Below the pieces are notes generated by a model. That model saw nothing but the letters and a program-made list of their open reading frames with translations, searched no databases and was not told the DNA's origin. Positions 25,410 to 35,031 of a DNA stretch of 64,000 nt are shown here, piece after piece. Numbering within the stretch: the stretch's first letter is position 1; each line of letters begins with the position of its first letter. The DNA comes from Rhizobium sp. SEMIA4064 (GTDB lineage Bacteria > Pseudomonadota > Alphaproteobacteria > Rhizobiales > Rhizobiaceae): the NCBI RefSeq assembly GCF_003025035.1, contig NZ_PYJN01000013.1, positions 620,001 to 684,000 on the forward strand, in the 5' to 3' direction. The position numbers and the translations under genes were made by a program.

Positions 25410-27302
25410 ATGTTCGATGTGTTGAGAAAAATCGCCCAGACCTGGGTTGCCAAGGGCTTGATGCTTATTCTGGCGGCGGCCTTCGGCATATGGGGGGTCG
25501 AGCGTTCGCTCATCAGCGGAGGCGGCAGCAACACCGTCGTAACGGTCGGCGATCAGCAGATCGGTACCAATGAATTCCGCCTCGCCTATCGTCGCCAGAT
25601 CCAGGCGATCAGCCAGCAATTGCGCATGCAGATCACGCCGGAGCAGGCGCGTGCATTTGGCATCGGACAGCAGACGGTCGCGCAGCTTGTTGCCGGCGCT
25701 TCGCTCGATCAGCTTGCCAGCGATATGAATCTCGGTCTGTCGCAGGATCGCCTCGCCCAGCTTATCGGCGACGATCCGGCATTCAAGGCGCCGAATGGCG
25801 CCTTTGACCGACAGAAATTCGAGAGCCTGCTGCGCAACAGCAGCATCAATCCCGACGACTACATCAAGGAGCGCAGCAAGGTTGCGATCCGCAGTCAGAT
25901 CGTCGAGGCGGTCTCCAACGGCTTTACCGCGCCGAAGGTTCTGGTCGAGGCCGTCAAGCAATATCATGATGAAAACCGCAGCATCGATTATCTGCTTTTG
26001 ACCAACGCCAATATCGACCCGATCAAGGCTCCGGCAGAGGATGTGCTGTCGAAATGGTTTGACGGCGTCAAGTCGAAGTACCGCGCGCCCGAATACCGCA
26101 AGTTCGCCTACGTAAAGCTGCAGGCCGATGATGTCGCCGATCCCGCAAGCGTGACCGACGATGCGGTTCGTGCCGAGTTCGAGAAGCGCAAGGACAGCTA
26201 CACGACGCCGGCAACGCGCACTATCGAGCAGCTCACCTTCGCCAACAAGGACCTCGCCAACGCTGCAGCCGACGCGCTGAAGACGGGCTCGACATTTGAT
26301 CAGTTGGTCACCGATCAGGGCAAAAAGCCCGCCGACGTGCTGCTCGGCACCTTCACCAAGGATCAGGTTCCGGATCAAACGATCGCCCAGGCCGCCTTTG
26401 CCGTTGCCAAGGAAGGCGGCACCACGCCCGTCGTCGATGGTTCGTTCGGCCCGGTGATCTTGCGCGTGACCAATGTCAAGGCGGAGACGGCGAAGAGCTT
26501 CGACGAAGTCAAGGAAGACATTCGCAAGCAGATTGCGCTCAACAATGCCGCCGATGAAATCACCAGCGCTCACGACAAGTTCGAAGACTTGCGCGGTTCG
26601 GGTGCGTCGCTGCAGGAAGCCGCACAGCAACTGAAGCTGAAGATGGTGACCGTCGATTCGATCGACGCCACCGGCCTCGACCAAGCCGGCAACGAGGTCA
26701 AGGACCTGCCGGCCAAGCAGCAATTGCTGGGTGAAGTCTTCAAGGCGGACCAGGGCGGCAATGCTGCACCTGTGGCCGTCGGCAACGATGGCTATGTCTG
26801 GTACGACGTGCTGAGCATCACGCCTGACCACGACCGCCCGCTTTCCGAGGTGCATGACAAAGCCGTTGCCGACTGGACTGCCGAGCAGCAGAAGATCGCG
26901 CTCGCCGCCAAGGCGGTCGAGCTGAAGCAGGAGGCGCAGAAGGGCAAGTCGCTTGCCGACATCGCCGCGCCGCTCGGTATTGCGGTCGAAAACAAGTCTA
27001 ACATGACCCGCACCACGGACGATCCCGTTCTCGGTCGCGGTGGCGTCGCTGCCGCTTTCTCTGGCCCGGTCGACACGGCTGCCAATGCTGTCGGCGCCGA
27101 CGACACGACGCAGATCCTCCTGAAGGTCACCGAGGTCAACGACAATCCGACGACGGATGCATTGGACAATGCCGATCAGCAGGCGACCCAGATTGCCAAC
27201 GCCGCCGGCGACGACATTCTCGACCAGATCGTCAGCGACCTGCAGTCCAAGTACAGCGTCACGGTCAACCAGAGCCTCGCCGAACAGGCGATGTCTCACT
27301 AG
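25410..27302 (+). CDS. Peptidyl-prolyl cis-trans isomerase, PpiD/SurA-N type
   Basis: Inner-membrane-anchored periplasmic folding factor of 630 residues. An N-terminal membrane helix (LMLILAAAFGIWGVER) is followed by a SurA N-like domain (TVGDQQIGTNEFRLAYRRQ) and a parvulin-type central region near residues 240-370 (TRTIEQLTFANKDLANAAADALKTG). The C-terminal domain is poorly conserved. It starts at ATG 25410. The stop is 25 bases from trpD, an order that is common in rhizobia. Confidence 0.9.
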   Translation: MFDVLRKIAQTWVAKGLMLILAAAFGIWGVERSLISGGGSNTVVTVGDQQIGTNEFRLAYRRQIQAISQQLRMQITPEQARAFGIGQQTVAQLVAGASLDQLASDMNLGLSQDRLAQLIGDDPAFKAPNGAFDRQKFESLLRNSSINPDDYIKERSKVAIRSQIVEAVSNGFTAPKVLVEAVKQYHDENRSIDYLLLTNANIDPIKAPAEDVLSKWFDGVKSKYRAPEYRKFAYVKLQADDVADPASVTDDAVRAEFEKRKDSYTTPATRTIEQLTFANKDLANAAADALKTGSTFDQLVTDQGKKPADVLLGTFTKDQVPDQTIAQAAFAVAKEGGTTPVVDGSFGPVILRVTNVKAETAKSFDEVKEDIRKQIALNNAADEITSAHDKFEDLRGSGASLQEAAQQLKLKMVTVDSIDATGLDQAGNEVKDLPAKQQLLGEVFKADQGGNAAPVAVGNDGYVWYDVLSITPDHDRPLSEVHDKAVADWTAEQQKIALAAKAVELKQEAQKGKSLADIAAPLGIAVENKSNMTRTTDDPVLGRGGVAAAFSGPVDTAANAVGADDTTQILLKVTEVNDNPTTDALDNADQQATQIANAAGDDILDQIVSDLQSKYSVTVNQSLAEQAMSH

Positions 27303-27327
27303 GCCCGGTCGGGAGGATCGATAGCCG

Positions 27328-28344
27328 ATGGCTGATTTGAAACCTTTCCTCGCCAAGGTCGCCAACCGCGAGGCGCTGACACGGGACGAGGCCCGTCAGG
27401 CATTCGATATCCTGATGTCGGGCGAAGCCACGCCCTCGCAGATTGGCGCTTTCCTGATGGCGCTGCGCGTGCGCGGCGAGACGGTCGACGAAATCGTCGG
27501 CGCGGTCACGACGATGCGCGCCAAGATGCTGCCGGTGGAAGCACCGGCGGATGCGATCGATATCGTCGGCACCGGCGGTGATGGCGTCGGCACCTACAAT
27601 ATCTCGACGCTCGCTTCCTTCATCGTGGCGGGCGCCGGTGTACCGGTCGCCAAGCACGGCAACCGCGCCCAAAGTTCCAAGGCCGGGACGGCCGATACGC
27701 AATCCGTGCTGGGCATTAAGCTCGACATTGGTCCCGAGGTGATTGCCCGTTGCATTCGCGAGGCCGGCATCGGCTTCATGTTCGCGCAACTGCATCATTC
27801 CTCGATGCGCCATGTCGGCCCTTCGCGCGTCGAGCTTGGCACGCGCACGATCTTCAATCTGCTGGGGCCGCTGTCGAATCCGGCCGGCGCGCGTCGGCAA
27901 CTGCTTGGCGTCTTCGCGCCGCAATGGGTCGTGCCGCTCGCCGAGGTGCTGAGGGATCTGAATGCGGAAAGCGTCTGGGTCGTGCACGGCAACGGTCTGG
28001 ACGAAATCACCACGACCGGTACGACCTCGGTGGCAGCACTTGAAAACGGCAAGATCCGGACCTTCGAGCTGACCCCTGCGGACTTTGGCCTGCCGCATGC
28101 CTCTCTCGAAGACCTCAAGGGTGGCGATGGTACCGTCAATGCGGCAGCGCTCCGCGACGTGCTCAGCGGTGCCAAGAACGCCTATCGCGATATTTCGCTC
28201 GCTAATGCCGCGGCGTCCCTAGTGATTGCGGGCAAGGCGGAAACGCTTCATGATGGCATGAAGCTCGCAGCTCAGTCGCTCGATAGCGGCGCGACCGCGG
28301 CTGCATTGGAAAAGCTGATCGCCGTCTCCAACGCCGAAGAATAG
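27328..28344 (+). CDS. trpD: Anthranilate phosphoribosyltransferase
   Basis: Second step of tryptophan synthesis: transfers phosphoribose from PRPP to anthranilate. The protein has 338 residues. The PRPP-binding GTGGDG lies at about residues 81-86, followed by NISTLASF and the [15 protein letters not shown] loop. The downstream [11 protein letters not shown] segment is also family-typical. GGAGG lies before the ATG. It is followed by trpC with a 12-base gap, so the two are in one operon. Confidence 0.97.
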   Translation: MADLKPFLAKVANREALTRDEARQAFDILMSGEATPSQIGAFLMALRVRGETVDEIVGAVTTMRAKMLPVEAPADAIDIVGTGGDGVGTYNISTLASFIVAGAGVPVAKHGNRAQSSKAGTADTQSVLGIKLDIGPEVIARCIREAGIGFMFAQLHHSSMRHVGPSRVELGTRTIFNLLGPLSNPAGARRQLLGVFAPQWVVPLAEVLRDLNAESVWVVHGNGLDEITTTGTTSVAALENGKIRTFELTPADFGLPHASLEDLKGGDGTVNAAALRDVLSGAKNAYRDISLANAAASLVIAGKAETLHDGMKLAAQSLDSGATAAALEKLIAVSNAEE

Positions 28345-28350
28345 GATTAG

Positions 28351-29172
<822 letters not shown>

Positions 29173-29173
29173 A

Positions 29174-29668
29174 ATGAGCGCAGACAAAGCCGTTCTTACC
29201 CATATCGGCGCCTCCGGCGAAGCTCATATGGTCGATGTCGGCGACAAGGCCGAAACGACCCGCATCGCGACCGCCGAAGGCCATGTGAAAATGAAGCCCG
29301 AGACGCTGTCGCTGATCCGTGAAGGCAATGCCAAGAAAGGTGATGTCATCGGCACGGCGAGGCTCGCCGGCATCATGGCCGCCAAGCAGACCGCCAATCT
29401 CATCCCGCTCTGCCATCCGCTGATGCTGACCAAGGTCACGGTCGACATCGCCGAAGATGCTACCCTGCCCGGCCTGCGCGTGACTGCCACCGCAAAGCTC
29501 ACCGGCCGCACGGGCGTTGAGATGGAGGCGCTGACGGCGGTTTCCGTTGCCTGCCTGACGATCTACGATATGGCCAAGGCCGCTGATCGGACGATGGAAA
29601 TCGGCGGTATCAGGCTATTGGAAAAGTCCGGCGGCAAATCCGGCGATTTCCGTCATCCGGAGGCCTGA
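29174..29668 (+). CDS. moaC: Cyclic pyranopterin monophosphate synthase
   Basis: Molybdenum cofactor synthesis: makes cyclic pyranopterin monophosphate with MoaA. The protein has 164 residues. Family motifs: [12 protein letters not shown] at residues 16-27, [10 protein letters not shown] near 77-86, and [24 protein letters not shown] near 115-138. The ATG at 29174 follows the trpC stop by one base, so coupling is likely. Its neighbour moeA acts later in the same pathway. Confidence 0.97.
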   Translation: MSADKAVLTHIGASGEAHMVDVGDKAETTRIATAEGHVKMKPETLSLIREGNAKKGDVIGTARLAGIMAAKQTANLIPLCHPLMLTKVTVDIAEDATLPGLRVTATAKLTGRTGVEMEALTAVSVACLTIYDMAKAADRTMEIGGIRLLEKSGGKSGDFRHPEA

Positions 29669-29671
29669 TAC

Positions 29672-30898
29672 ATGAGCCTTTTACCCGTCGCCGATGCCCA
29701 AGAGCGCCTGCTGAATAGCGCAACGCCGCTCCATCGCATCGAAAGCGTATCGCTCGACATGGCCGAAGGCCGGGTTCTGTCCAAGGACCTCATGGCACGC
29801 CTCACGCAGCCGCCTTTCGATGCCTCGGCCATGGATGGCTATGCGCTTCGTTTCGAGGATGCTGCTGAACCGGGAGCGGAGTTGACCGTGACTGGTGTTT
29901 CTGCCGCGGGCCATGCATTCGAGGGTACGCTTGGCAAGGGCGAAGCGGTGCGCATCTTCACCGGTGCACCGGTTCCGGCCGGAGCCGATACCGTGTTGCT
30001 GCAGGAAGACGCTGAACGGCTGGAGGACGATCGCATTCGCACGACCTATCCTCTGCGCAAGGGGCAGCACATCCGCCCGCGCGGCCAGGATTTTGTCGAA
30101 GGCGAAGCGGTGCTTCCGGCGGGCACGGTGATGGATTTCTCACGGCTGACGGTTGCCGCCGCCATGAATCACCCCGCACTCGATGTCTACCGCCGCCCGC
30201 TGGTGGCGATCCTCGCGACCGGCGATGAGCTGGTGACGCCCGGCAGTGAGCCCGGTCCCTCGCAGATCATTGCATCCAACACATTCGGCATTGCGGCTCT
30301 TGCCCGCAGCGCCGGCGCCCATGTGCTCGATCTCGGCATCGTCCCGGACGATCAGGCGGAAATCACCGCGGCGATCGGCCGGGCGCAGGTGGCGAAGGCC
30401 GATGTCATCGTCACGCTCGGGGGCGCCTCGGTTGGCGATCATGACCTAGTGCAGGCAACTATGCTCGCCGCCGGCATGCAGCTTGATTTCTGGCGTATCG
30501 CCATGCGTCCCGGTAAGCCGCTGATGGTCGGCAGTCTCGGCGAAACCCATATCCTCGGATTGCCCGGCAATCCGGTTTCCAGTCTCGTCTGCGGTTTGTT
30601 GTTCCTCGAGCCGCTGATCCGCAAGCTCGCCTCCTTGCCGCCGGTGAAGCGTGAAGCCATGGCGCGGACTGCGGTGAAGCTCGCCGCCAACGATCAGCGC
30701 CAGGATTATATTCGCGCAACGCTGACGAAATCAGCAGATGGCGGCTGGCTCGCCGAGCCTTTTTCCAAGCAGGATTCTTCGATGATGAAGGTCTTTTCCC
30801 GCTCGGATTGCCTCATCATCCGCCCGGCGCGCACGCCCGAGCTTGCTCCCGGGTCGCCCTGCCCGGTTCTGTTGCTGCGCCCGGATCTGATAAGCTAA
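29672..30898 (+). CDS. moeA: Molybdopterin molybdenumtransferase
   Basis: Inserts molybdenum into adenylated molybdopterin. The protein has 408 residues. Visible family features: PPFDASAMDGYALR near residues 50-63, RIFTGAPVPAGADTVLLQED near 92-111, VAILATGDELVTPG near 177-190, and the MPT-binding TLGGASVGDHD near 250 plus GLPGNPVSSLV near 294. It starts 3 bases after the moaC stop. The operon ends at the terminator at 30912-30939. LexA, which often follows moeA in related genomes, is not here. Confidence 0.96.
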   Translation: MSLLPVADAQERLLNSATPLHRIESVSLDMAEGRVLSKDLMARLTQPPFDASAMDGYALRFEDAAEPGAELTVTGVSAAGHAFEGTLGKGEAVRIFTGAPVPAGADTVLLQEDAERLEDDRIRTTYPLRKGQHIRPRGQDFVEGEAVLPAGTVMDFSRLTVAAAMNHPALDVYRRPLVAILATGDELVTPGSEPGPSQIIASNTFGIAALARSAGAHVLDLGIVPDDQAEITAAIGRAQVAKADVIVTLGGASVGDHDLVQATMLAAGMQLDFWRIAMRPGKPLMVGSLGETHILGLPGNPVSSLVCGLLFLEPLIRKLASLPPVKREAMARTAVKLAANDQRQDYIRATLTKSADGGWLAEPFSKQDSSMMKVFSRSDCLIIRPARTPELAPGSPCPVLLLRPDLIS

Positions 30899-30911
30899 GC
30901 CGGATATGAAA

Positions 30912-30939
30912 ATGCCGGGCAGTTTGGGCCGCCCGGCAT
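30912..30939. terminator. Bidirectional terminator between moeA and gnd
   Basis: Perfect 9-bp arms ATGCCGGGC (30912-30920) and GCCCGGCAT (30931-30939). On the plus strand a TTTT follows 3 bases later, and on the minus strand AAAA on the plus strand gives TTTT directly after the stem. Both convergent genes end within 30 bases of it, so it can serve both. Confidence 0.85.
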
Positions 30940-30965
30940 GAATTTTATCAAATCGAAAGAGCGAA

Positions 30966-31991
30966 TTACTTCGCCGGCTTCTCGTGGTGGCCGCCGAAGC
31001 CTGCGCGCATGGCCGACAGCACCTTGTTGGCATAGTCGTCATTGCCGCGCGAGGCGAAACGGCCATAAAGCGCGGCGCTGAGAACCGGCGTCGGAACACC
31101 TTCATCGATTGCAGCCGAAATCGTCCAGCGACCTTCGCCCGAATCCGATACGCGGCCGGCATATTGCGACAGCGCGGCGTCGCCATGCAGCGCGTCGGCC
31201 GTGAGGTCAAGCAGCCAGGAGGTGATGACGCTGCCGCGGCGCCAGACTTCGCTGATCTCGGCGATGTCGAGGTTGTATTGATAATATTGCGGATGCGACA
31301 GCGGCGCGGTTTCGGCGTCGGCTTCGGTGGTCTGCAGGCCGACATTGGCATGGCGCAGCACGTTGAAGCCTTCGGCGTAAGCGGCCATCAGGCCGTATTC
31401 GATGCCGTTATGAACCATCTTGACAAAGTGGCCGGCGCCGGACGGGCCGCAATGCAGGTAGCCCTGCTCGGCAGTGCTGACGCTCGAGGCAGCTTCGGAG
31501 CGCATCTTCGACGGGGCGACGTCGCCGATGCCCGGTGCGAGCGTTGCGAAGATCGGCGACAGGTGCTGAACAGTCGCCTTTTCGCCGCCGATCATCAGGC
31601 AATAGCCGCGCTGCAGGCCGAAAACGCCGCCGCTGGTGCCGACGTCGACATAGTGAATGCCCTTCGGCTTCAGCTCTTCGGAACGGCGGATGTCGTCATG
31701 ATAATAGGAGTTGCCGCCGTCGATGACGATATCGCCGTCTTCGAGCAGCGGAACGATCTTGGCCAGCTCCTTGTCGACGATCGCAGCCGGCAGCATCAGC
31801 CAGACGGCGCGCGGGCGGGAGAGCTTTGATACGAAATCTTCGAGCGACGTGCTGCCGGTGGCGCCGAGCTGCTCAAGCGCCGAAATGCTTTCCGGACGCG
31901 CATCGAAAACGACGGCGCTGTGGCCGCCATTCATCAGACGCTGCACCATGTTGCTGCCCATACGGCCAAGGCCAATCATTCCGATTTGCAT
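30966..31991 (-). CDS. gnd: 6-phosphogluconate dehydrogenase (decarboxylating), short type
   Basis: Oxidises 6-phosphogluconate to ribulose-5-phosphate and CO2. At 341 residues it is the short bacterial form rather than the 470-residue one. The dinucleotide fold starts GLGRMGSNMV at residues 7-16, the DGGNSYYHDD and DVGTSGGVFGL segments follow, and the substrate Lys site reads HCGPSGAGHFVKMVHNGIEYG near 179-199. A GGAG sequence lies upstream of the ATG. Short forms often prefer NAD, but I cannot tell that from the sequence here. Confidence 0.93.
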   Translation of the reverse strand: MQIGMIGLGRMGSNMVQRLMNGGHSAVVFDARPESISALEQLGATGSTSLEDFVSKLSRPRAVWLMLPAAIVDKELAKIVPLLEDGDIVIDGGNSYYHDDIRRSEELKPKGIHYVDVGTSGGVFGLQRGYCLMIGGEKATVQHLSPIFATLAPGIGDVAPSKMRSEAASSVSTAEQGYLHCGPSGAGHFVKMVHNGIEYGLMAAYAEGFNVLRHANVGLQTTEADAETAPLSHPQYYQYNLDIAEISEVWRRGSVITSWLLDLTADALHGDAALSQYAGRVSDSGEGRWTISAAIDEGVPTPVLSAALYGRFASRGNDDYANKVLSAMRAGFGGHHEKPAK

Positions 31992-32349
31992 GTGTAGTCT
32001 CCTAGGAGGGGTTTAATCGGTTTGAAAACTCCATAAAGACATTTCGCCATATTTGCCAATGAACAAATGACGAGCAAGCCATGCGGGCGCGCTGGATCGG
32101 GCTGAAAGCGCCGCGCTCACGCATCTGTGATATGCCATCGCTGCCCCTGCCTTCTTGTTAGCGCGATCGTGCCTCTCTGGCTTGAACAGAAACGGCTATT
32201 TCGACGAAATTATCAAAATTCGACACCCCATTTTCGTCAGACGCACAGGCGCAATTCGATGCGAAATGGGGTAAGTTCCCGATCGATCCGGTTTTCCTCA
32301 CGCAGCTCGTCTACCAAGGCGTTTAACGTCCGTCGTCAAAGGAGACACC
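31992..32349. other. Intergenic region between gnd and the TehA-like gene
   Basis: About 360 bases that must hold the two divergent promoters. The notable element is a long-armed inverted repeat at 32225-32272. No other gene or RNA is evident. Confidence 0.55.
32225..32272 (+). repeat. Imperfect inverted repeat upstream of the TehA-like gene
   Basis: ACCCCATTTTCG (32225-32236) can pair with CGAAATGGGGT (32262-32272) with one bulged T and a 25-base loop. It lies 78 bases upstream of the start codon and has no T-run. It may be a leader hairpin or a binding site. Confidence 0.45.
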
Positions 32350-33351
32350 ATGGCCACTCCCCTGAAACTGCCGCTCGTTCCGGCTGCATTCTTTGGCATA
32401 GTGCTTGGCCTCTCCGGTCTCGGCAATGCCTGGCGGGCCGCAACGCGTGTCTGGCAATTGCCGGCGGCAATTGGTGAGACGATCGTCTTCGTCTCGGTCG
32501 CTGTCTGGGCAATACTGATCGTGCTTTACGTGCTGAAATGGGCGGTGGCGCGTGAAGAGGCATTGAAGGAAGTGGTCCATCCTGTGCAATGCTGTTTCAT
32601 TGGCCTCGTAGGGGTCGCCACCATGCTGGTGGCGGGTAGCTTGTTGCCCTATTCCCGCGTCGGTGCTGAAACCCTGTTCATCCTCGGCGCCATCTATACG
32701 CTTGCCTTTTCGGTCTGGCGAACCGGCGGTCTCTGGCAGGGCGAGCGTGACGTCGCCGCCACGACCGCCGTGCTTTATCTGCCAAGCGTGGCCGGAAGTT
32801 TCGTGACTGCCATCGTCGCATCAGCCCTCGGCTTTCCCGAATGGGGTCAGCTCTTCTTCGGCGCCGGATTTTTCGCATGGTTGGCGATCGAATCCGCGCT
32901 GCTGCATCGGCTTTTGACGGCGCCGGCATTGTCGCCGCCGCTGCGCCCGACACTCGGCATTCAGCTTGCGCCTCCGGCTGTCGGCGCGGTCGCCTATATC
33001 AGCGTCACGCAAGGGCCGCCCGACCTGCTGGTGCACGCCATGATCGGCTATGGCGTCCTGCAGGCTCTGATCATGCTGCGCCTCTTGCCGTGGATCAGCA
33101 AGGAGGCTTTCAGCCCTGCCTATTGGGCCTTCACCTTCGGCGCGACAGCACTTGCGACCGCACCCTTGCGCCTGATCGAGCGCGGTGATGCTGGTCCCGT
33201 CGCACAGCTTGCGCCGATCCTCTTTATCGCTGCCAACATCGCCGTGGGACTGATCGCGCTCGCGACGATCTGGCTGATCACCAATCGCAAACTGACCATC
33301 GGCTGGGCTGAGCTGTCGCGTCAAAATACCGGCGCCATTGGGCAGCGTTGA
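32350..33351 (+). CDS. TDT-family transporter (TehA/SLAC1-like)
   Basis: Inner-membrane channel or transporter of 333 residues with about ten hydrophobic helices, ending in a short polar tail. Family features: the N-terminal segment LPLVPAAFFGIVLGLSGLGNAWR and the central AIYTLAFSVWRTGGLWQ and PTLGIQLAPPAVGAVAYIS, which match TehA-type proteins. E. coli TehA gives tellurite resistance; other relatives move dicarboxylates or anions. The substrate here is unknown. AAAGGAG precedes the ATG at 32350. Confidence 0.88.
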   Translation: MATPLKLPLVPAAFFGIVLGLSGLGNAWRAATRVWQLPAAIGETIVFVSVAVWAILIVLYVLKWAVAREEALKEVVHPVQCCFIGLVGVATMLVAGSLLPYSRVGAETLFILGAIYTLAFSVWRTGGLWQGERDVAATTAVLYLPSVAGSFVTAIVASALGFPEWGQLFFGAGFFAWLAIESALLHRLLTAPALSPPLRPTLGIQLAPPAVGAVAYISVTQGPPDLLVHAMIGYGVLQALIMLRLLPWISKEAFSPAYWAFTFGATALATAPLRLIERGDAGPVAQLAPILFIAANIAVGLIALATIWLITNRKLTIGWAELSRQNTGAIGQR

Positions 33352-33386
33352 CCCGATTGGAGCGTACCGGAGAGTCAGGAGTGGAT

Positions 33387-33758
33387 ATGCTGGATCATGT
33401 TACAATCGGAGTTCGCGATGTGGAACGGTCGAAGGCCTTCTACGACGCGGCCTTGCTTCCTCTTGGTATCGAACGTTTATATGGCGACGGCGTAATTTTT
33501 GCGGGATATGGGATCAGGCCGAGGGCCTTTTTCTGGATAGGACATCGGGACGCATCCCAAACTGGCGTGCACGTTGCCTTCACGGCTCAAAGCAGAGCCA
33601 TCGTCGATCAGTTCTATGAAGCGGCATTGGCGGCAGGCGGGTTGGACAATGGAAGGCCAAGCATCCGATCTCACTATCATCCCGACTACTACGGCGCTTT
33701 TGTCTTTGATCCCGATGGACACAACATAGAGGCCGTTTGTCGCTTGCCGGTGACTTGA
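33387..33758 (+). CDS. VOC-family (glyoxalase/bleomycin-resistance fold) protein
   Basis: A protein of 123 residues with the beta-alpha-beta-beta-beta fold. It starts MLDHVTIGVRDVERSKAFYDAAL, and the end reads YHPDYYGAFVFDPDGHNIEAV, which is the family-typical metal-site region with His and Glu. AGGAG at 33377-33381 selects ATG 33387. The substrate cannot be told. It lies 35 bases downstream of the TehA-like gene and may be cotranscribed with it. Confidence 0.88.
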   Translation: MLDHVTIGVRDVERSKAFYDAALLPLGIERLYGDGVIFAGYGIRPRAFFWIGHRDASQTGVHVAFTAQSRAIVDQFYEAALAAGGLDNGRPSIRSHYHPDYYGAFVFDPDGHNIEAVCRLPVT

Positions 33759-33813
33759 GCCTATCCGTGGAGTACCTGCCCGGATCGACTTTCCTGGCGC
33801 AGGCGCTCGCCGA

Positions 33814-34947
33814 TCACTCCACCGGCGGACCGACGTAACGCGCGCGTGGCCGGATGAGGTGACCGCTTACGGATTGCTCCATGGCGTGTGCCAACCACCC
33901 GACGGTGCGGGAGAGCGCGAAGATGATCAGCGGTGCGTCCTGGGGCAGATGATAGGCCGATGCCATCGCCGTCAGCGCAAAATCAACGTTGACGCGTTCT
34001 CCAACCAGCTCTTCGGCCACGTTGCGAACCTCTGCGAACAAAGGCGGCAGCGTAAAGCAGGCAAGCAGTGCCTGAGCGCGTGCATCGCCATCGGGGTAGA
34101 GCCGGTGACCGATCGCCGTTAGCGGCCGCCCTTCTGCGAGATAGCTTCGGACCGCCTCTTCTGCGCCGATCGCAGCGGCCCGGTCCATCAGTGAACGCAC
34201 ACTTTGCCAGGCGCCGCCATGCAGCGGCCCTGTCAGTGTCGCCAGGCCCGAAAGTACCGCGGCCGACAGTGTCGCACCCGCGGACGCGGTGATCCGCGCC
34301 GTGAAAGTCGAAGCGTTGAGTTCGTGGTCGGCGAGAAGCACGAGAGAACAGCGGATGAGTTCGCCGGCATCTGACCGGTTCCACACTTCAGCAAGGCGCT
34401 GGTGCAGCGGCAAATGAGATGGGCCGGGTGCCAGAGCATCGGCGACCGTACCGAATACGCTTTCCGCTTCGGTTTGCAGCGCTGGCAACGATCGTCCAAG
34501 CGATGGCAGGTCCGTTGGGGCGCGTTCGGCCAAAGCAGCAAAGGCGGTCGTGAGCGTCGGTAGCCGGTTATGGGCGCCCTTCCCTCCCAAACGCAAAGGC
34601 CGCTTCATGTCCCATAGGAGCAGCGCGACTTCTTCCAGCGTCGCATGCTCAGCGAGCTTCGCCGCATCCTGCCCACGGTAAAACAGCCGGCCATGCGAGA
34701 TCGTCGACAATGCTGAAGGCAATACGGGATCACCCCACTGAATGGCGTCGGCTGCCACGAGCTCGGTTTTTCGTCGCCCCGCGTGGCGTGCCGCCAGCCG
34801 CTTGACGTCATCGGCGAAATAAAGGCTTCGCCGCGTATCGGCCGGATCGGGTTTCGCACGGATGCGGCCGCGGCTGACATTGGCGTAAAGCGTCTGCGAT
34901 TTGGTGCCCAGCAGGGTCAGAGCCTGCTCTGTCGTCAGCCAGCTCAT
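33814..34947 (-). CDS. Citrate synthase-like protein with an N-terminal DNA-binding domain
   Basis: A 377-residue fusion. The first 60 residues (WLTTEQALTLLGTKSQTLYANVSRGRIRAKPDP) form an excisionase/MerR-like helix-turn-helix, followed by a citrate synthase fold starting near residue 75. The synthase motifs are present: DHELNAST, LTGPLHGG, IGHRLYPDGDARA, and NVDF with the catalytic Asp. It is divergent from a second citrate-synthase paralogue with only 84 bases between them. It may bind DNA and regulate that shared promoter, or be an enzyme with an added domain. Confidence 0.88.
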   Translation of the reverse strand: MSWLTTEQALTLLGTKSQTLYANVSRGRIRAKPDPADTRRSLYFADDVKRLAARHAGRRKTELVAADAIQWGDPVLPSALSTISHGRLFYRGQDAAKLAEHATLEEVALLLWDMKRPLRLGGKGAHNRLPTLTTAFAALAERAPTDLPSLGRSLPALQTEAESVFGTVADALAPGPSHLPLHQRLAEVWNRSDAGELIRCSLVLLADHELNASTFTARITASAGATLSAAVLSGLATLTGPLHGGAWQSVRSLMDRAAAIGAEEAVRSYLAEGRPLTAIGHRLYPDGDARAQALLACFTLPPLFAEVRNVAEELVGERVNVDFALTAMASAYHLPQDAPLIIFALSRTVGWLAHAMEQSVSGHLIRPRARYVGPPVE

Positions 34948-35031
34948 GGTTCCTCATATTGATCAATTGCATCAAGATTGACGTCAATGAAAATAGGACT
35001 GATCTAAGCGGATAGTCAAAGGAGAATAGTG

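Noticed and set aside
25257..27365. A 702-residue minus-strand frame opposite ppiD
   Set aside because: Antisense shadow of a clear PpiD gene in GC-rich DNA.
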